This document shows positions 17,313 to 26,016 of a DNA stretch of 64,000 nucleotides, piece by piece. The stretch's first letter is position 1. Each line of letters starts with the position of its first letter. The notes beneath the pieces are model-generated. The model did not search any database and was not told the DNA's origin. It saw nothing but the letters and a program-made list of their open reading frames with translations. The translations under genes were made by a program, and so were the position numbers. The DNA lies in NCBI GenBank assembly GCA_028824295.1, contig JAPPED010000021.1:56148-120147 (forward strand). Reading direction: 5' to 3'. This stretch comes from Rhodospirillales bacterium. Lineage in GTDB: Bacteria; Pseudomonadota; Alphaproteobacteria; TMED109.

Positions 17313-20036
17313 TTAATTCCGCTCAGGAATGAGGAATTTCTGGCCCGGGTAGATCCAGTGCGGATCGGCGATTTGATAGCTGTTGGAGTCGTAAATCAGC
17401 GTGTACAGGATGCCCCGTCCGTAATGGCGGCGAGAAATTCCCCACAAGGTGTTTCCTTTGACGACGGTAACGACCGTCGCCGCTGCAGGAATCAACTTGC
17501 CGCCGGCACGAATTAGCGTGGTGACGATTCGTTCCGTGACGGTATCGTCGTTCGGCGCAGTCTGGTCAATCCGAACCTTGTAGCTGCCTGTTTTCGCAAG
17601 CGGGTGCTGGATGCGAACCGTCCAGTAGCCGTTCTCGCCGATGATCGTGGAACCCGTCACCTCGTTGTCCAGGTAGACCGTGACTTTCTGCCCCGCTTCG
17701 CCGCCGCCAGTGATCGACGCGTAGCCGTCCTCATCGAACGTCACCGTGGTTAGTGAGAGCACCGTGTCGGGCTCGGCCATCGACGGGCTCGGCTGAATGA
17801 CACCCACGGTCTCTCCCTGCTCGTCAACCAGCAACGCGATCGGTGCCTCGCTCGGCGTGCTTTCCGTCGGTTCGGTGACGCGGGCGGCGAGCATCTCGCG
17901 ATCCGGAATTAGCACCACGACAATTCGCGAGGCCGTCCGTCGGTCAGGAACGTCGGGTGACAGCGCGGCAATGGAAAGTTCCCGCACGCCGGGCAGTAAT
18001 TGCACGTCGGGAACAAACACGAACTCGCCGTTACGGTTGGTGTCAGCTGTCGCAATGACTTCGCCATCGACGACCAGCTCGACCTGAGACCCGGGCGCCG
18101 TCCGGCCGGCGACGACGACCGTCCCGTCGGGAGACACCTGCACCACGTCAAACTGGGCCACGTCTTCCGGCGGCGGGGGAGCCGTCGATTCTGGCCCCGG
18201 AGGGGACTCTTCCAGGATCGCTGCACCCGCACGATCGGGCGCGGTTGCGTCAGCCGGTGCCTCCGGCAATGCCGCCACCTGTTGTGCGGCCGGCGCTTCA
18301 GATGGAACTCCGTCATCCGGTCCTGGCCCATCCGCGCGCACTGCTGACGCAGTGTCCGGGGACTCAGGAGTCAAGGCTGGCTCCGCGGCAACTCCATCGG
18401 CTGTTTGAGCTTCGGACAGAGGTGTGGTCGCGGGTTCCTCTTGCTCGGCAGCTCGCTCGGATCCGTCCGTCGAAGGCGCAGGCACCGAAGCCTCCGCGTG
18501 CTCGTCCGGGGTCGTTTCGGCCTCGGCCAACGCCGGCTCCGCGTCCTGCGGCTCGATCGGCTCAGGCTCTGCCGTGGGCTCCGGAGCGGACGCCACCAGC
18601 GGGTCCACTTCCGGGACGCCCCCGGTCTCGGATCCCGCCGTCACCGGCGGCGTTTCCTCAGTGGGCGCGGGCGGAGTCGCTTCGGCCTCGGCCAACGCCG
18701 GCTCCGTGTCCTCCCGCACGACCGGCGCACGTGGTTCCGCGGGCTCCGGGGCAGGCGCCACGATCTCGGCCACCGCTGGAACGTCCCCGGTCTCCGATCT
18801 CGCCGTCGCGGACGGCGTTTCTTCCGCAGGCTCAGCCGAAGTCACTTCGACATCGGCCAGCACAGGCTCCGGGTCCTCCTGCTCGGCCAGCTGAGGCGCT
18901 GCCGCAGGCTCCGGGGCAGGCGTCACGACCGGGTCCACCTCCGGGACGTCCCCGGTCTCCGATCTCGCCGTCGCGGACGGTGTTTCCTCACCGGGCTTGT
19001 CCAGGGTCGCTTCGGCCTCGGCCAACGCCGGCTCCGCGTCCTGTAGGTCGATCGGCTCAGGCGCTGACACGGGCTCCGGGGTAGGCGCCACGACCGGTTC
19101 CACCACTGGAACGTCCCCGGTCTCGGATCCCGCCGTCGCTGGCGGCGTGTCCTCTAAGGGCGCGGGCGGAGTCGCTTCGGCCTCGGCCAACGCCGTCTCC
19201 GCGTCCTCCTGCCCGACCGGCTCTGGCGTTGCCGCAGGCTCCGGGGCAGGCGCCACGACCGGGTCCACGCCTGCGGGTTCCCCCGTTCGGGCACTTGTTG
19301 GCGCTGGCGACGGTTCCCCTGCAGGTTCGGCCACCACCGTCGTCGGCGAAGCGGGCGCCTCGTCCTGCTGCGCGACCGGCGAATCAGGCGGATCGGCCTC
19401 TCCGCCAGACCCAACTTCTGTTTCCGTGCCCGGGTCGGCAGGCTCGGGCTCAACTGCTGCGGGCGGAGCCGCTGCTTGATCTTCAGCGGCCGAGGAAACT
19501 GCACCTTCCTCTGGGGGCGAAGCTGCGTCGCCAGCTTGTCCGGCCGGGACTTGTGTTTCGACCTGCTGGGGCTGCCCAGCGGAATCTTCCGATTCCGGTG
19601 GTCCGGCTGACGAATCCAAGGGATCTTCTTCAGAAGTGGTTGTTTCTACGTCGACGGTGCCTTCGGCTTGCTCATCGCTCGCCGCGGAAGACGGAACCTC
19701 ATTATCAGTCGGGGAATCAGCCGGCGTCGTTGCCTGTCCCTCCTCCAGGGTCAGGCCGTCTTCTGCCGGCTCTGGCACGGCCGCAACGGTCGATTCAGGC
19801 TCTGGCGGTTTGTCGACGGCAGCGTCCGCCTCCCCATTGTCCGTCGTGTCGCCGGGCTCGGGATCCCGCATTGGATCCGGTGGCGGAGCCGTGGCATCTG
19901 CCTGTTCCGTGGTCAGAGATGCGACCCGCCTCAGGGCGTCTTCCCTCGCCATGTCGTACAGGGCGAACAGTCCGTAAACGACCAGTGCGATCGACACGGC
20001 TGCGCCGACTGCGATCCAGCGGGAGCTAGGGGGCAT
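17313..20036 (-). CDS. LysM protein with Pro/Glu/Ala repeats and Ig-like domains
   Basis: 907 residues. An N-terminal uncleaved membrane anchor (about residues 7-27) is followed by a very long acidic Pro/Ala/Glu/Thr region (about 40-620) that includes five 55-residue tandem repeats. Next are two beta-sandwich, Ig-like segments (about 630-720 and 760-845) and a C-terminal LysM domain of about 50 residues beginning VVKGNTLWGISRRHYG and ending in YPGQKFLIP. LysM binds peptidoglycan. The architecture suggests a protein tethered to the inner membrane that reaches the cell wall through a flexible spacer. Start ATG at 20036; alone in its transcription unit, with a strong terminator downstream. Confidence 0.85.
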   Translation of the reverse strand: MPPSSRWIAVGAAVSIALVVYGLFALYDMAREDALRRVASLTTEQADATAPPPDPMRDPEPGDTTDNGEADAAVDKPPEPESTVAAVPEPAEDGLTLEEGQATTPADSPTDNEVPSSAASDEQAEGTVDVETTTSEEDPLDSSAGPPESEDSAGQPQQVETQVPAGQAGDAASPPEEGAVSSAAEDQAAAPPAAVEPEPADPGTETEVGSGGEADPPDSPVAQQDEAPASPTTVVAEPAGEPSPAPTSARTGEPAGVDPVVAPAPEPAATPEPVGQEDAETALAEAEATPPAPLEDTPPATAGSETGDVPVVEPVVAPTPEPVSAPEPIDLQDAEPALAEAEATLDKPGEETPSATARSETGDVPEVDPVVTPAPEPAAAPQLAEQEDPEPVLADVEVTSAEPAEETPSATARSETGDVPAVAEIVAPAPEPAEPRAPVVREDTEPALAEAEATPPAPTEETPPVTAGSETGGVPEVDPLVASAPEPTAEPEPIEPQDAEPALAEAETTPDEHAEASVPAPSTDGSERAAEQEEPATTPLSEAQTADGVAAEPALTPESPDTASAVRADGPGPDDGVPSEAPAAQQVAALPEAPADATAPDRAGAAILEESPPGPESTAPPPPEDVAQFDVVQVSPDGTVVVAGRTAPGSQVELVVDGEVIATADTNRNGEFVFVPDVQLLPGVRELSIAALSPDVPDRRTASRIVVVLIPDREMLAARVTEPTESTPSEAPIALLVDEQGETVGVIQPSPSMAEPDTVLSLTTVTFDEDGYASITGGGEAGQKVTVYLDNEVTGSTIIGENGYWTVRIQHPLAKTGSYKVRIDQTAPNDDTVTERIVTTLIRAGGKLIPAAATVVTVVKGNTLWGISRRHYGRGILYTLIYDSNSYQIADPHWIYPGQKFLIPERN
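18468..19268 (-). repeat. Five 165-bp tandem repeats inside the LysM gene
   Basis: Codons 257-523 comprise four complete 55-codon units and a partial fifth. Each begins near V(D/E)PVVAPAPEP, passes through (D/E)PALAEAEAT and ends in SETGDVP. Units diverge by substitutions but keep exact length, which indicates in-frame expansion by duplication under coding constraint. Confidence 0.9.
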
Positions 20037-20269
20037 GCAACTTTCTCGCGTATCGTGCCGGGGCGACGCTCTGCACAGGGCGCTGCATCGCCGGCAACCG
20101 GGTCAACCCCTGCCAAACCGGACGCCAATGGTCGTTAGCAAACCACAAAGACTGCTGAATTTCCACTTGGTCTGCCTGTTGAAGCGGTAGCTTGCCCGCC
20201 GGTTTTGCGAAGTGTTCAAGACAGGAGTAACGGGCACGAACGTGCGCCGGGCTGCCCGCAGAGTACGAA
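20037..20269. other. Intergenic region
   Basis: 233 bp between the 2'-5' RNA ligase stop and the LysM start, presumably with the LysM promoter. No gene or clear hairpin was seen. Confidence 0.4.
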
Positions 20270-20815
20270 CTACCGAACTCGCAGCGGGTAGGTTGCCTCC
20301 GCCGTGTAGACCGCTCCCTCCCGGCCAAGGTGCGAGGAGTACAGCGAAAAGCCGTCGGCGAGCCAAGTCACCGGTTCCAGCAGGCCAGCCCCATCCAGGC
20401 AGTACTGCAGCCTCGAACGTCTTGCAGATCGGTGGATTCGGGCAAGGGTGACGTGCGGCTTGAAACGTCGGCGCCCCGTTGAATCAAACGAGCGCAGAGC
20501 CTGTTCGACAGCGCGGTGCAACCCGGTCAGGTTCACCTGAGACTCCACGGTACGGACGATCGCCCTGGGCCGCCGGTCCGCGCCTTGGTACATGTCCAAC
20601 CCAACGCATCGCACGGGGACCGGCTGATTCCGGATCTCGTGAAGGGCTTCGTCGATTTCCGGGAGGTCGGCGCTGTCCAACTTCCCCAGGAAGCGCAATG
20701 TGACGTGGAGGGATTGAGGCGCCATCCAGCGAACGCCGGGCAGGCTGGTTCGGAACTCCAGCAACCGGTCTGCGCACTCAGGCGGTACCGGCAATGCCAC
20801 GAACAGGCGGGGCAT
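20270..20815 (-). CDS. thpR: RNA 2',3'-cyclic phosphodiesterase (2'-5' RNA ligase family)
   Basis: 181 residues of the 2H phosphoesterase superfamily. The two HxT motifs are HVTLRFLG (H37) and HVTLARI (H121), at the usual spacing. Family members hydrolyse 2',3'-cyclic phosphates and can ligate tRNA halves in vitro; the physiological substrate is unclear. It is 15 bp downstream of the GST gene and shares its direction, with the flavin reductase-like gene ahead, so the three form a small operon. Confidence 0.9.
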   Translation of the reverse strand: MPRLFVALPVPPECADRLLEFRTSLPGVRWMAPQSLHVTLRFLGKLDSADLPEIDEALHEIRNQPVPVRCVGLDMYQGADRRPRAIVRTVESQVNLTGLHRAVEQALRSFDSTGRRRFKPHVTLARIHRSARRSRLQYCLDGAGLLEPVTWLADGFSLYSSHLGREGAVYTAEATYPLRVR

Positions 20816-20830
20816 GCGTCGTTCCCAAGG

Positions 20831-21463
20831 TCAGGGAACCGGGATCGTCGCGTTGATCTTCGGAACATCGTATCCGCGCCGTACCGCGTCGCGCGAAGCG
20901 ATGTCCTGGTACCACCTGAGCACGTTCGGGAATGTCTGAAGGTCGATGTCCTGCCATTCGAACCGTGCGATCCAAGGCCACGTGGCGATGTCCGCGATGC
21001 CGTAATTCGAACCTGCGAGATAGGCCGTTGAGTCGAGCCGCCGGTCAAGTACTCCGTAAATCCTTCGGGCTTCCTTGCCGTAGCGCTCTTCCGCGTAGGG
21101 GGCCGCCCCGCGATTGAACTTGAGGAAATGGTGCGCCTGGCCGAGCATCGGACCCACTGATCCGGTCTGCATCATCAGCCACTGCATGACCTGCCGGTGC
21201 TCCTCGGCGTCCGCGGGCTGAAATGCCCCGGTTTTCTCGGCGAGGTAGAGCAGGATCGCTCCAGCTTCCATCATGCGGACACCGGCCTCTCGATCGACAA
21301 TCGCCGGAATCTTGTTGTTTGGACTGAACTCCAGGAATTCAGGAGCAAACTGCTCATCCTTGGTGATGTTGACTGGATGCACCTCGTATTCGAGCCCAAC
21401 CTCTTCAAGAAATATCGAGACCTTGCGGCCGTTGGGTGTGGACCAGGTGTAGAGATCGATCAT
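20831..21463 (-). CDS. Glutathione S-transferase family protein (YfcG-like)
   Basis: 210 residues. The thioredoxin-like N-domain starts MIDLYTWSTPNGRKVSIFLEE, matching the TPNG signature of YfcG-type glutathione-dependent disulfide oxidoreductases. It has the NKIPAI cis-proline motif and EAGAILLYLAEKTG helix, then an all-alpha C-domain ending in the SNYGIADIATWPW N-capping box. It probably reduces disulfides or peroxides with glutathione in the cytoplasm. It lies between the flavin reductase-like and RNA ligase genes. Confidence 0.9.
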   Translation of the reverse strand: MIDLYTWSTPNGRKVSIFLEEVGLEYEVHPVNITKDEQFAPEFLEFSPNNKIPAIVDREAGVRMMEAGAILLYLAEKTGAFQPADAEEHRQVMQWLMMQTGSVGPMLGQAHHFLKFNRGAAPYAEERYGKEARRIYGVLDRRLDSTAYLAGSNYGIADIATWPWIARFEWQDIDLQTFPNVLRWYQDIASRDAVRRGYDVPKINATIPVP

Positions 21464-21473
21464 CAGAGGCCTC

Positions 21474-22097
21474 TCAGGATTTCGGCGTCCGCGGCCGGGA
21501 AATCGAAAACATTTCGTTCACTACGGTGTAGTCGAAGTATCCGAGACGGGCCAGCGGCTGCACGCGCGAAAGATCGAGGATCCCGTCTGAAATCAGGCCG
21601 TCTTCGATATGCACACCCACCACCTGCCCGATCACGATGGCATTTCGTCCCTCCGGTTCGTTCGATGGCAAGTCGACAGTTTGATGATGAACGCACTCCA
21701 AGTGAACCGGCGCCCCGGCCACTCGCGCGGGACGAACCAGCTTCGCCGGCAGCGCCTCGAGTCCCGCAAACGCGAACTCATCGACATCTGGCCCTAGGGG
21801 AGCGCTGCTCCGGTTCATTGCTTCGCGAAGGTCCCAAGTTGCGAGATTGGCAACGAACTCACCGGTCTCTTCTACGTTCGCAAGCGAATCCTTGGCGCCG
21901 TGCGGTTGTCGTCCGTTCGAGGCGAACATCACCATCGGCGGTGCCGTCGCCACACCGTTGAAGAAACTGTACGGGGCGAGATTGTGGACGCCGGCGGGCG
22001 ACATCGTGCTTATCCAGCCTATCGGGCGTGGCACGACGCACGCCTTGAAGGGATCGTGCGGCAAGCCGTGGTCGTTAACGTCTGTTCGGTAGAACAC
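21474..22097 (-). CDS. Flavin reductase-like FMN-binding protein
   Basis: 207 residues of the flavin-reductase-like split-barrel family: PRPIGWISTMSPAGVHNLAPYSFFNGVATAPPMVMF carries the flavin-contacting segments, then NVEETGEFVANLA and HxxG-like regions. It may reduce FMN with NAD(P)H for a partner oxygenase, or be a stand-alone reductase. First gene of the small operon with the GST and RNA ligase genes (10-bp spacing). Confidence 0.87.
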   Translation of the reverse strand: MFYRTDVNDHGLPHDPFKACVVPRPIGWISTMSPAGVHNLAPYSFFNGVATAPPMVMFASNGRQPHGAKDSLANVEETGEFVANLATWDLREAMNRSSAPLGPDVDEFAFAGLEALPAKLVRPARVAGAPVHLECVHHQTVDLPSNEPEGRNAIVIGQVVGVHIEDGLISDGILDLSRVQPLARLGYFDYTVVNEMFSISRPRTPKS

Positions 22098-22157
22098 GAG
22101 TGCAATTCCGGGTACGCAGGTTGGCGATCACAGGATAGCGGGCAGGCCGGAGCGTAC

Positions 22158-23630
22158 TCAGGCTTCGCTGCCGCCATCCAGTTTCTGCCGAAGTCGTTCA
22201 TTCACGAGGCCGGGATTGGCCTGACCCCGCGTTGCCTTCATCACTTGTCCGACAAACCACCCGAGCACCTTGGTCTTGCCGGCACGGTATTGATCGACCT
22301 GCCCCGGATTGGCCGCGAGAACGGCGCCGATAGCAGCGTCGATGGCATCCGTATCCTGGATCTGGCGGAGCCCTCGCGCGTCCACGATCGACTGCGGAGA
22401 TGCTCCGGTTCGGAACATCTCATCGAAGACGTCCCGGGCGATCCGGTCCGAAATGGTGCCGTCTTCGATGAGGCCGACCAACTGGCCGAGGTCAGGCGCC
22501 GATACCGGCGATTCCGCCAGCGTGTGTCCGGCCTCGTTCAGAGCGCCAAAAAGGTTCGTAACGATCCAGTTGGCGACCCGCTTGCCACTGCAGTCTTGTG
22601 CGGCCGCCTCGAAAAAATGCGGGGCGTCCGGATCCGCTACCAGTACCGACGCATCATACGGGGTCAGCCCGTAGTCCCGGATCAGCCTCTCCCGGGTCTC
22701 GTCCGGCAGTTCCGGCAGCGAGGCCCGGAGTCTCTCGATACGGGATTCCGAGAGCTGCAGCGGAACGAGATCCGGATCCGGGAAGTAGCGATAGTCATGG
22801 GCATCCTCTTTGCTTCGCATCGCGCGGGTCTCGTTCCGCTGCGGATCGTAGAGGCGCGTTTCCTGACGCACGGTCTCGCCGGCTTCGAGGAGAGCCACCT
22901 GGCGCCCGGCTTCCGTCTCTATCGCCCGCATCAGGAATCGCACGGAGTTCAGATTCTTGATCTCGCAGCGGGTCCCGAGCGGCGCGCCGGGGCGGCGGAC
23001 TGACACGTTCGCGTCGGCCCGCAACGATCCCTGCTCCATGTTGCCGTCACAGCTGCCGACCGCCCGCAGCAGGGCCCGAAGTTTCCGCAGATAGGCGCCG
23101 GCCTCCTCCCAATCGCGGAGATCGGGCCGGGAGACGATCTCCATCAGGGGAATCCCGGCCCGGTTGAGGTCAACGTGGGAATCGGTCGCGCTTCGGTCAT
23201 GCACGAGCTTGCCGGCATCCTGCTCGAGGTGCAGGCGCTCGATGCCCACGACGCGGATCCGACCATCCGGCATGTCGATCTGAAGCTCTCCCGCCCCCAC
23301 GATGGGATGCCGGTATTGCGAAATCTGGTAACCCTGCGGCAGATCCGGATAGAAGTAGTTCTTGCGGTCAAACACCGAGAACCTGTTGATCTCGGCGCCA
23401 AGCGCGAGACCGGTGCGGATAGCTTGGTCAACCGCAGCACGGTTGATCACCGGCAGCATGCCGGGCATGGCCGCGTCCACGAGGCTTACCTGGGCGTTGG
23501 CGGCCGCCCCAAACGCGGTGGCAGCGCCGGAAAACAGCTTCGATTGCGTCGCGACCTGCGCATGGACTTCCAGTCCGATCGCGAGCTCCCAGGCACCGGT
23601 GGCGCCGGCGATCGTCCGCGCACCGGTCAT
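22158..23630 (-). CDS. gatB: Asp-tRNA(Asn)/Glu-tRNA(Gln) amidotransferase subunit B
   Basis: 490 residues. It binds the misacylated tRNA and activates its carboxylate within the GatCAB complex. Conserved segments: [40 protein letters not shown] and the C-terminal YqeY-like helical tail ([14 protein letters not shown]). It overlaps gatA by 4 bp. Last gene of gatC-gatA-gatB. Confidence 0.97.
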   Translation of the reverse strand: MTGARTIAGATGAWELAIGLEVHAQVATQSKLFSGAATAFGAAANAQVSLVDAAMPGMLPVINRAAVDQAIRTGLALGAEINRFSVFDRKNYFYPDLPQGYQISQYRHPIVGAGELQIDMPDGRIRVVGIERLHLEQDAGKLVHDRSATDSHVDLNRAGIPLMEIVSRPDLRDWEEAGAYLRKLRALLRAVGSCDGNMEQGSLRADANVSVRRPGAPLGTRCEIKNLNSVRFLMRAIETEAGRQVALLEAGETVRQETRLYDPQRNETRAMRSKEDAHDYRYFPDPDLVPLQLSESRIERLRASLPELPDETRERLIRDYGLTPYDASVLVADPDAPHFFEAAAQDCSGKRVANWIVTNLFGALNEAGHTLAESPVSAPDLGQLVGLIEDGTISDRIARDVFDEMFRTGASPQSIVDARGLRQIQDTDAIDAAIGAVLAANPGQVDQYRAGKTKVLGWFVGQVMKATRGQANPGLVNERLRQKLDGGSEA

Positions 23631-25099
23631 GCCGCCGCCACCGGCGGCCGAAACGTTCCGGCTGCGTCCTCCAGCATGGTCGCAGCCTGCAGCAGCGTGA
23701 CCTCGTCGAACGCACGGCCAATGAGTTGCAGGCCAAGCGGGAGGCCATCTTCGTCCAACCCTGCCGGGACGGAGATGGCCGGCAACCCGGCGAGGCTGGC
23801 CGGGACCGTGAAAATGTCATTGACGTACATGGCCAGCGGGTCGTCGGTCTTGGCGCCTTCCGCGAACGCCGAGCTCGGCGTCGTCGGCGTCAGCAGCACG
23901 TCCACATTCTGGAAGGCTTGTCGAAAGTCTTCCGCAATCCGCGTCCGCACCTGCTGCGCGCGCAGGTAATAGGCGTCGTAGTAGCCCTCGGAGAGCACGT
24001 AACCGCCGATCATGATGCGCCGGCGCACCTCCTCGCCGAAACCGTCCCGCCGAGTCCGCGTATACAGTTCATCGGGGTCCGTGCCCATGGACCGCGCACC
24101 GAACCGCACGCCGTCGTAGCGGGCCAGGTTCGCCGACGCCTCCGCCGGCGCCACGATGTAATAGGCCGGCAGGGCATAGCGCGTGTGGGGCAAGGACACC
24201 TCGCGCAATTCGGCACCGGCGTCGCGAAACCACGCGATGCCCCGCTCCCAGAGATCGCTGATCGAACCGGGCAGCGAGTCCAGTTGGTACTCCGACGGCA
24301 CGCCGACCCGGAGGCCCTTGACGTTCCCTTGCAATGCGGCGTGAAGGTCGGGCACAGCCAGGTCGGCCGAGGTGGAATCCCTGGGATCGAATCCTGCAAT
24401 GTGCTCGAGGATCAGAGCGGCGTCCGCCACGGAGCGCGTGAGCGGGCCGGCCTGATCCAGCGAGCTCGCGAACGCGATGATTCCCCAGCGTGAACACCGG
24501 CCGTAGGTCGGCTTGAGCCCGACCACTCCGCAGAACGACGCGGGTTGGCGGATGGACCCTCCGGTGTCCGTACCCAACGCGGCCGGCACGGCCGACGCCG
24601 CAACAATCGCCGCCGACCCGCCGGAACTCCCGCCCGGTACAAGCGACGGGCCGCCCGCCGGACTCCAAGGATTCCGGACGGGTCCGCACCGGCTCGTTTC
24701 GTTGGACGATCCCATCGCGAACTCATCCATGTTGGTTTTGCCAACGAGGATGGCGCCGGCATCCCACAACCTGGCGCTGACCGTGGATTCGTATTCCGGG
24801 ACAAATCCATCGAGAATCCGCGAGCAGGCGGTGGTGGCAACGCCCTCGGTACAGAAGATGTCCTTGACCGCAACGGGAATCCCTTCCAGGGGACGCGCCT
24901 CGTTACACCGGCGACGTTGGTCGGCATGCACGGCGGCCGCGCGCGCGCGCTCCGCAGTATCCGCCACGACCGCGTTCAGATCCCGGGTTGCCTCCTGTGC
25001 GGCGATACACGCTTCCACGAGCTCAACGGCGGAGCAATCGCCGGCCGCAAGCCGGTCTGCTGCCTCGGCCACGCCGAGCCGCGCCAGATCCGACGGCAC
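23627..25099 (-). CDS. gatA: Asp-tRNA(Asn)/Glu-tRNA(Gln) amidotransferase subunit A
   Basis: 490-residue amidase-signature glutaminase that supplies ammonia to GatB. The Lys-cis-Ser-Ser triad is visible: Lys in [10 protein letters not shown], and Ser residues in the [10 protein letters not shown] segment and GSIRQPASF. It is 2 bp downstream of gatC and overlaps gatB by 4 bp. With two tRNA-Gln genes nearby, the complex most likely makes Gln-tRNA(Gln) by transamidation here. Confidence 0.97.
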   Translation of the reverse strand: MPSDLARLGVAEAADRLAAGDCSAVELVEACIAAQEATRDLNAVVADTAERARAAAVHADQRRRCNEARPLEGIPVAVKDIFCTEGVATTACSRILDGFVPEYESTVSARLWDAGAILVGKTNMDEFAMGSSNETSRCGPVRNPWSPAGGPSLVPGGSSGGSAAIVAASAVPAALGTDTGGSIRQPASFCGVVGLKPTYGRCSRWGIIAFASSLDQAGPLTRSVADAALILEHIAGFDPRDSTSADLAVPDLHAALQGNVKGLRVGVPSEYQLDSLPGSISDLWERGIAWFRDAGAELREVSLPHTRYALPAYYIVAPAEASANLARYDGVRFGARSMGTDPDELYTRTRRDGFGEEVRRRIMIGGYVLSEGYYDAYYLRAQQVRTRIAEDFRQAFQNVDVLLTPTTPSSAFAEGAKTDDPLAMYVNDIFTVPASLAGLPAISVPAGLDEDGLPLGLQLIGRAFDEVTLLQAATMLEDAAGTFRPPVAAA

Positions 25100-25101
25100 G
25101 G

Positions 25102-25389
25102 CTATTCGATGACCCGCGGTACGACGAAGAGTCCGTCTTCCGCCGCCGGCGCATTGCTGAGGATCCGGTCGGGACAGTTCCCGTCCGTCACCGAATCCTC
25201 ACGTTCACGGAGCTGCATCTCCACCACGCTTGTCATCGGCGCCACGCCCACCACGTCGACCTCACGCAAGGCCTCGATCCAACTGAAGATCCTGGACAGC
25301 TCCTCACCCAGCGGTTTCACTTCGGTTTCGTCCAGGCGAATTCGCACCAGTTCCGCAACGCGGCGAACATCGTTGTCGGTCAGTGCCAT
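25102..25389 (-). CDS. gatC: Asp-tRNA(Asn)/Glu-tRNA(Gln) amidotransferase subunit C
   Basis: 95 residues, the small helical clamp that wraps GatA and GatB. The N-terminal [15 protein letters not shown] matches the GatC family and the C-terminal part lies along GatB. First gene of the operon; its promoter is in the 177-bp divergent region shared with ruvX. Confidence 0.93.
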   Translation of the reverse strand: MALTDNDVRRVAELVRIRLDETEVKPLGEELSRIFSWIEALREVDVVGVAPMTSVVEMQLREREDSVTDGNCPDRILSNAPAAEDGLFVVPRVIE

Positions 25390-25566
25390 GCGTTCATTTC
25401 CGGGCCGAGATTGGTATCAAGCAGGCCGACAGGGCGGTTCACGACCGCCGCTCCACCGCGCCGCGGAGCCTGCGACCTCCGGAGTCACCGGGCGGGCCCG
25501 GCGGGTCGCCTGCGCAAACTACCATGATCGGTTCTCGACGGGCTCGCCTATGGCCAGACTCCTTCC

Positions 25567-26004
25567 ATGACGTCCTCACACCTTCCTGAACACGGCCCGC
25601 TGCTCGGCCTGGATCTCGGTACCAGGACCGTCGGTGTCGCCGTCTCGGATCGCGCACAGGAACTCGCGGTGGCGGTCGAAACGATCCGCGTGCCCCGTCC
25701 AACGGCCAGCCTTCCGCGCCTGGAAGTCGTCGCGCGCGAACGGGCGGCAGTCGGCCTCGTGGTCGGACTTCCCCTGCATCTCGACGGCCGCGCCGGCACG
25801 CGTGCCCAGAGCGCCAAGCGGGTTGCCGGTATCTTGAGCCGCGCACTCGACCTTCCCCTGACGCTGTGGGATGAGCGCCTGTCCACCCGCGCCGTCGAAC
25901 AGGCGCTGATCCGGGCCGACGTGTCGCGGGCACGCCGCCGCCAGGGCATCGACGCGGAATCTGCCGTCTGGATGCTGCAGGGATTTCTCGACTCCCTGCA
26001 CTGA
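25567..26004 (+). CDS. ruvX: RuvX/YqgF RNase H-fold nuclease
   Basis: 145 residues, putative Holliday-junction resolvase or 5'-end pre-16S rRNA nuclease. RNase H-like motifs: GLDLGTRTVGVAVSD with the first catalytic Asp, VVGLPLHLDG, LWDERLSTRAVE, and DAESAVWMLQGFLD with the last Asp. Divergent from gatC, a pairing common in alphaproteobacteria. It converges on the formate dehydrogenase with 12 bp between stops. Confidence 0.95.
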   Translation: MTSSHLPEHGPLLGLDLGTRTVGVAVSDRAQELAVAVETIRVPRPTASLPRLEVVARERAAVGLVVGLPLHLDGRAGTRAQSAKRVAGILSRALDLPLTLWDERLSTRAVEQALIRADVSRARRRQGIDAESAVWMLQGFLDSLH

Positions 26005-26016
26005 CGCGGGCCCACG

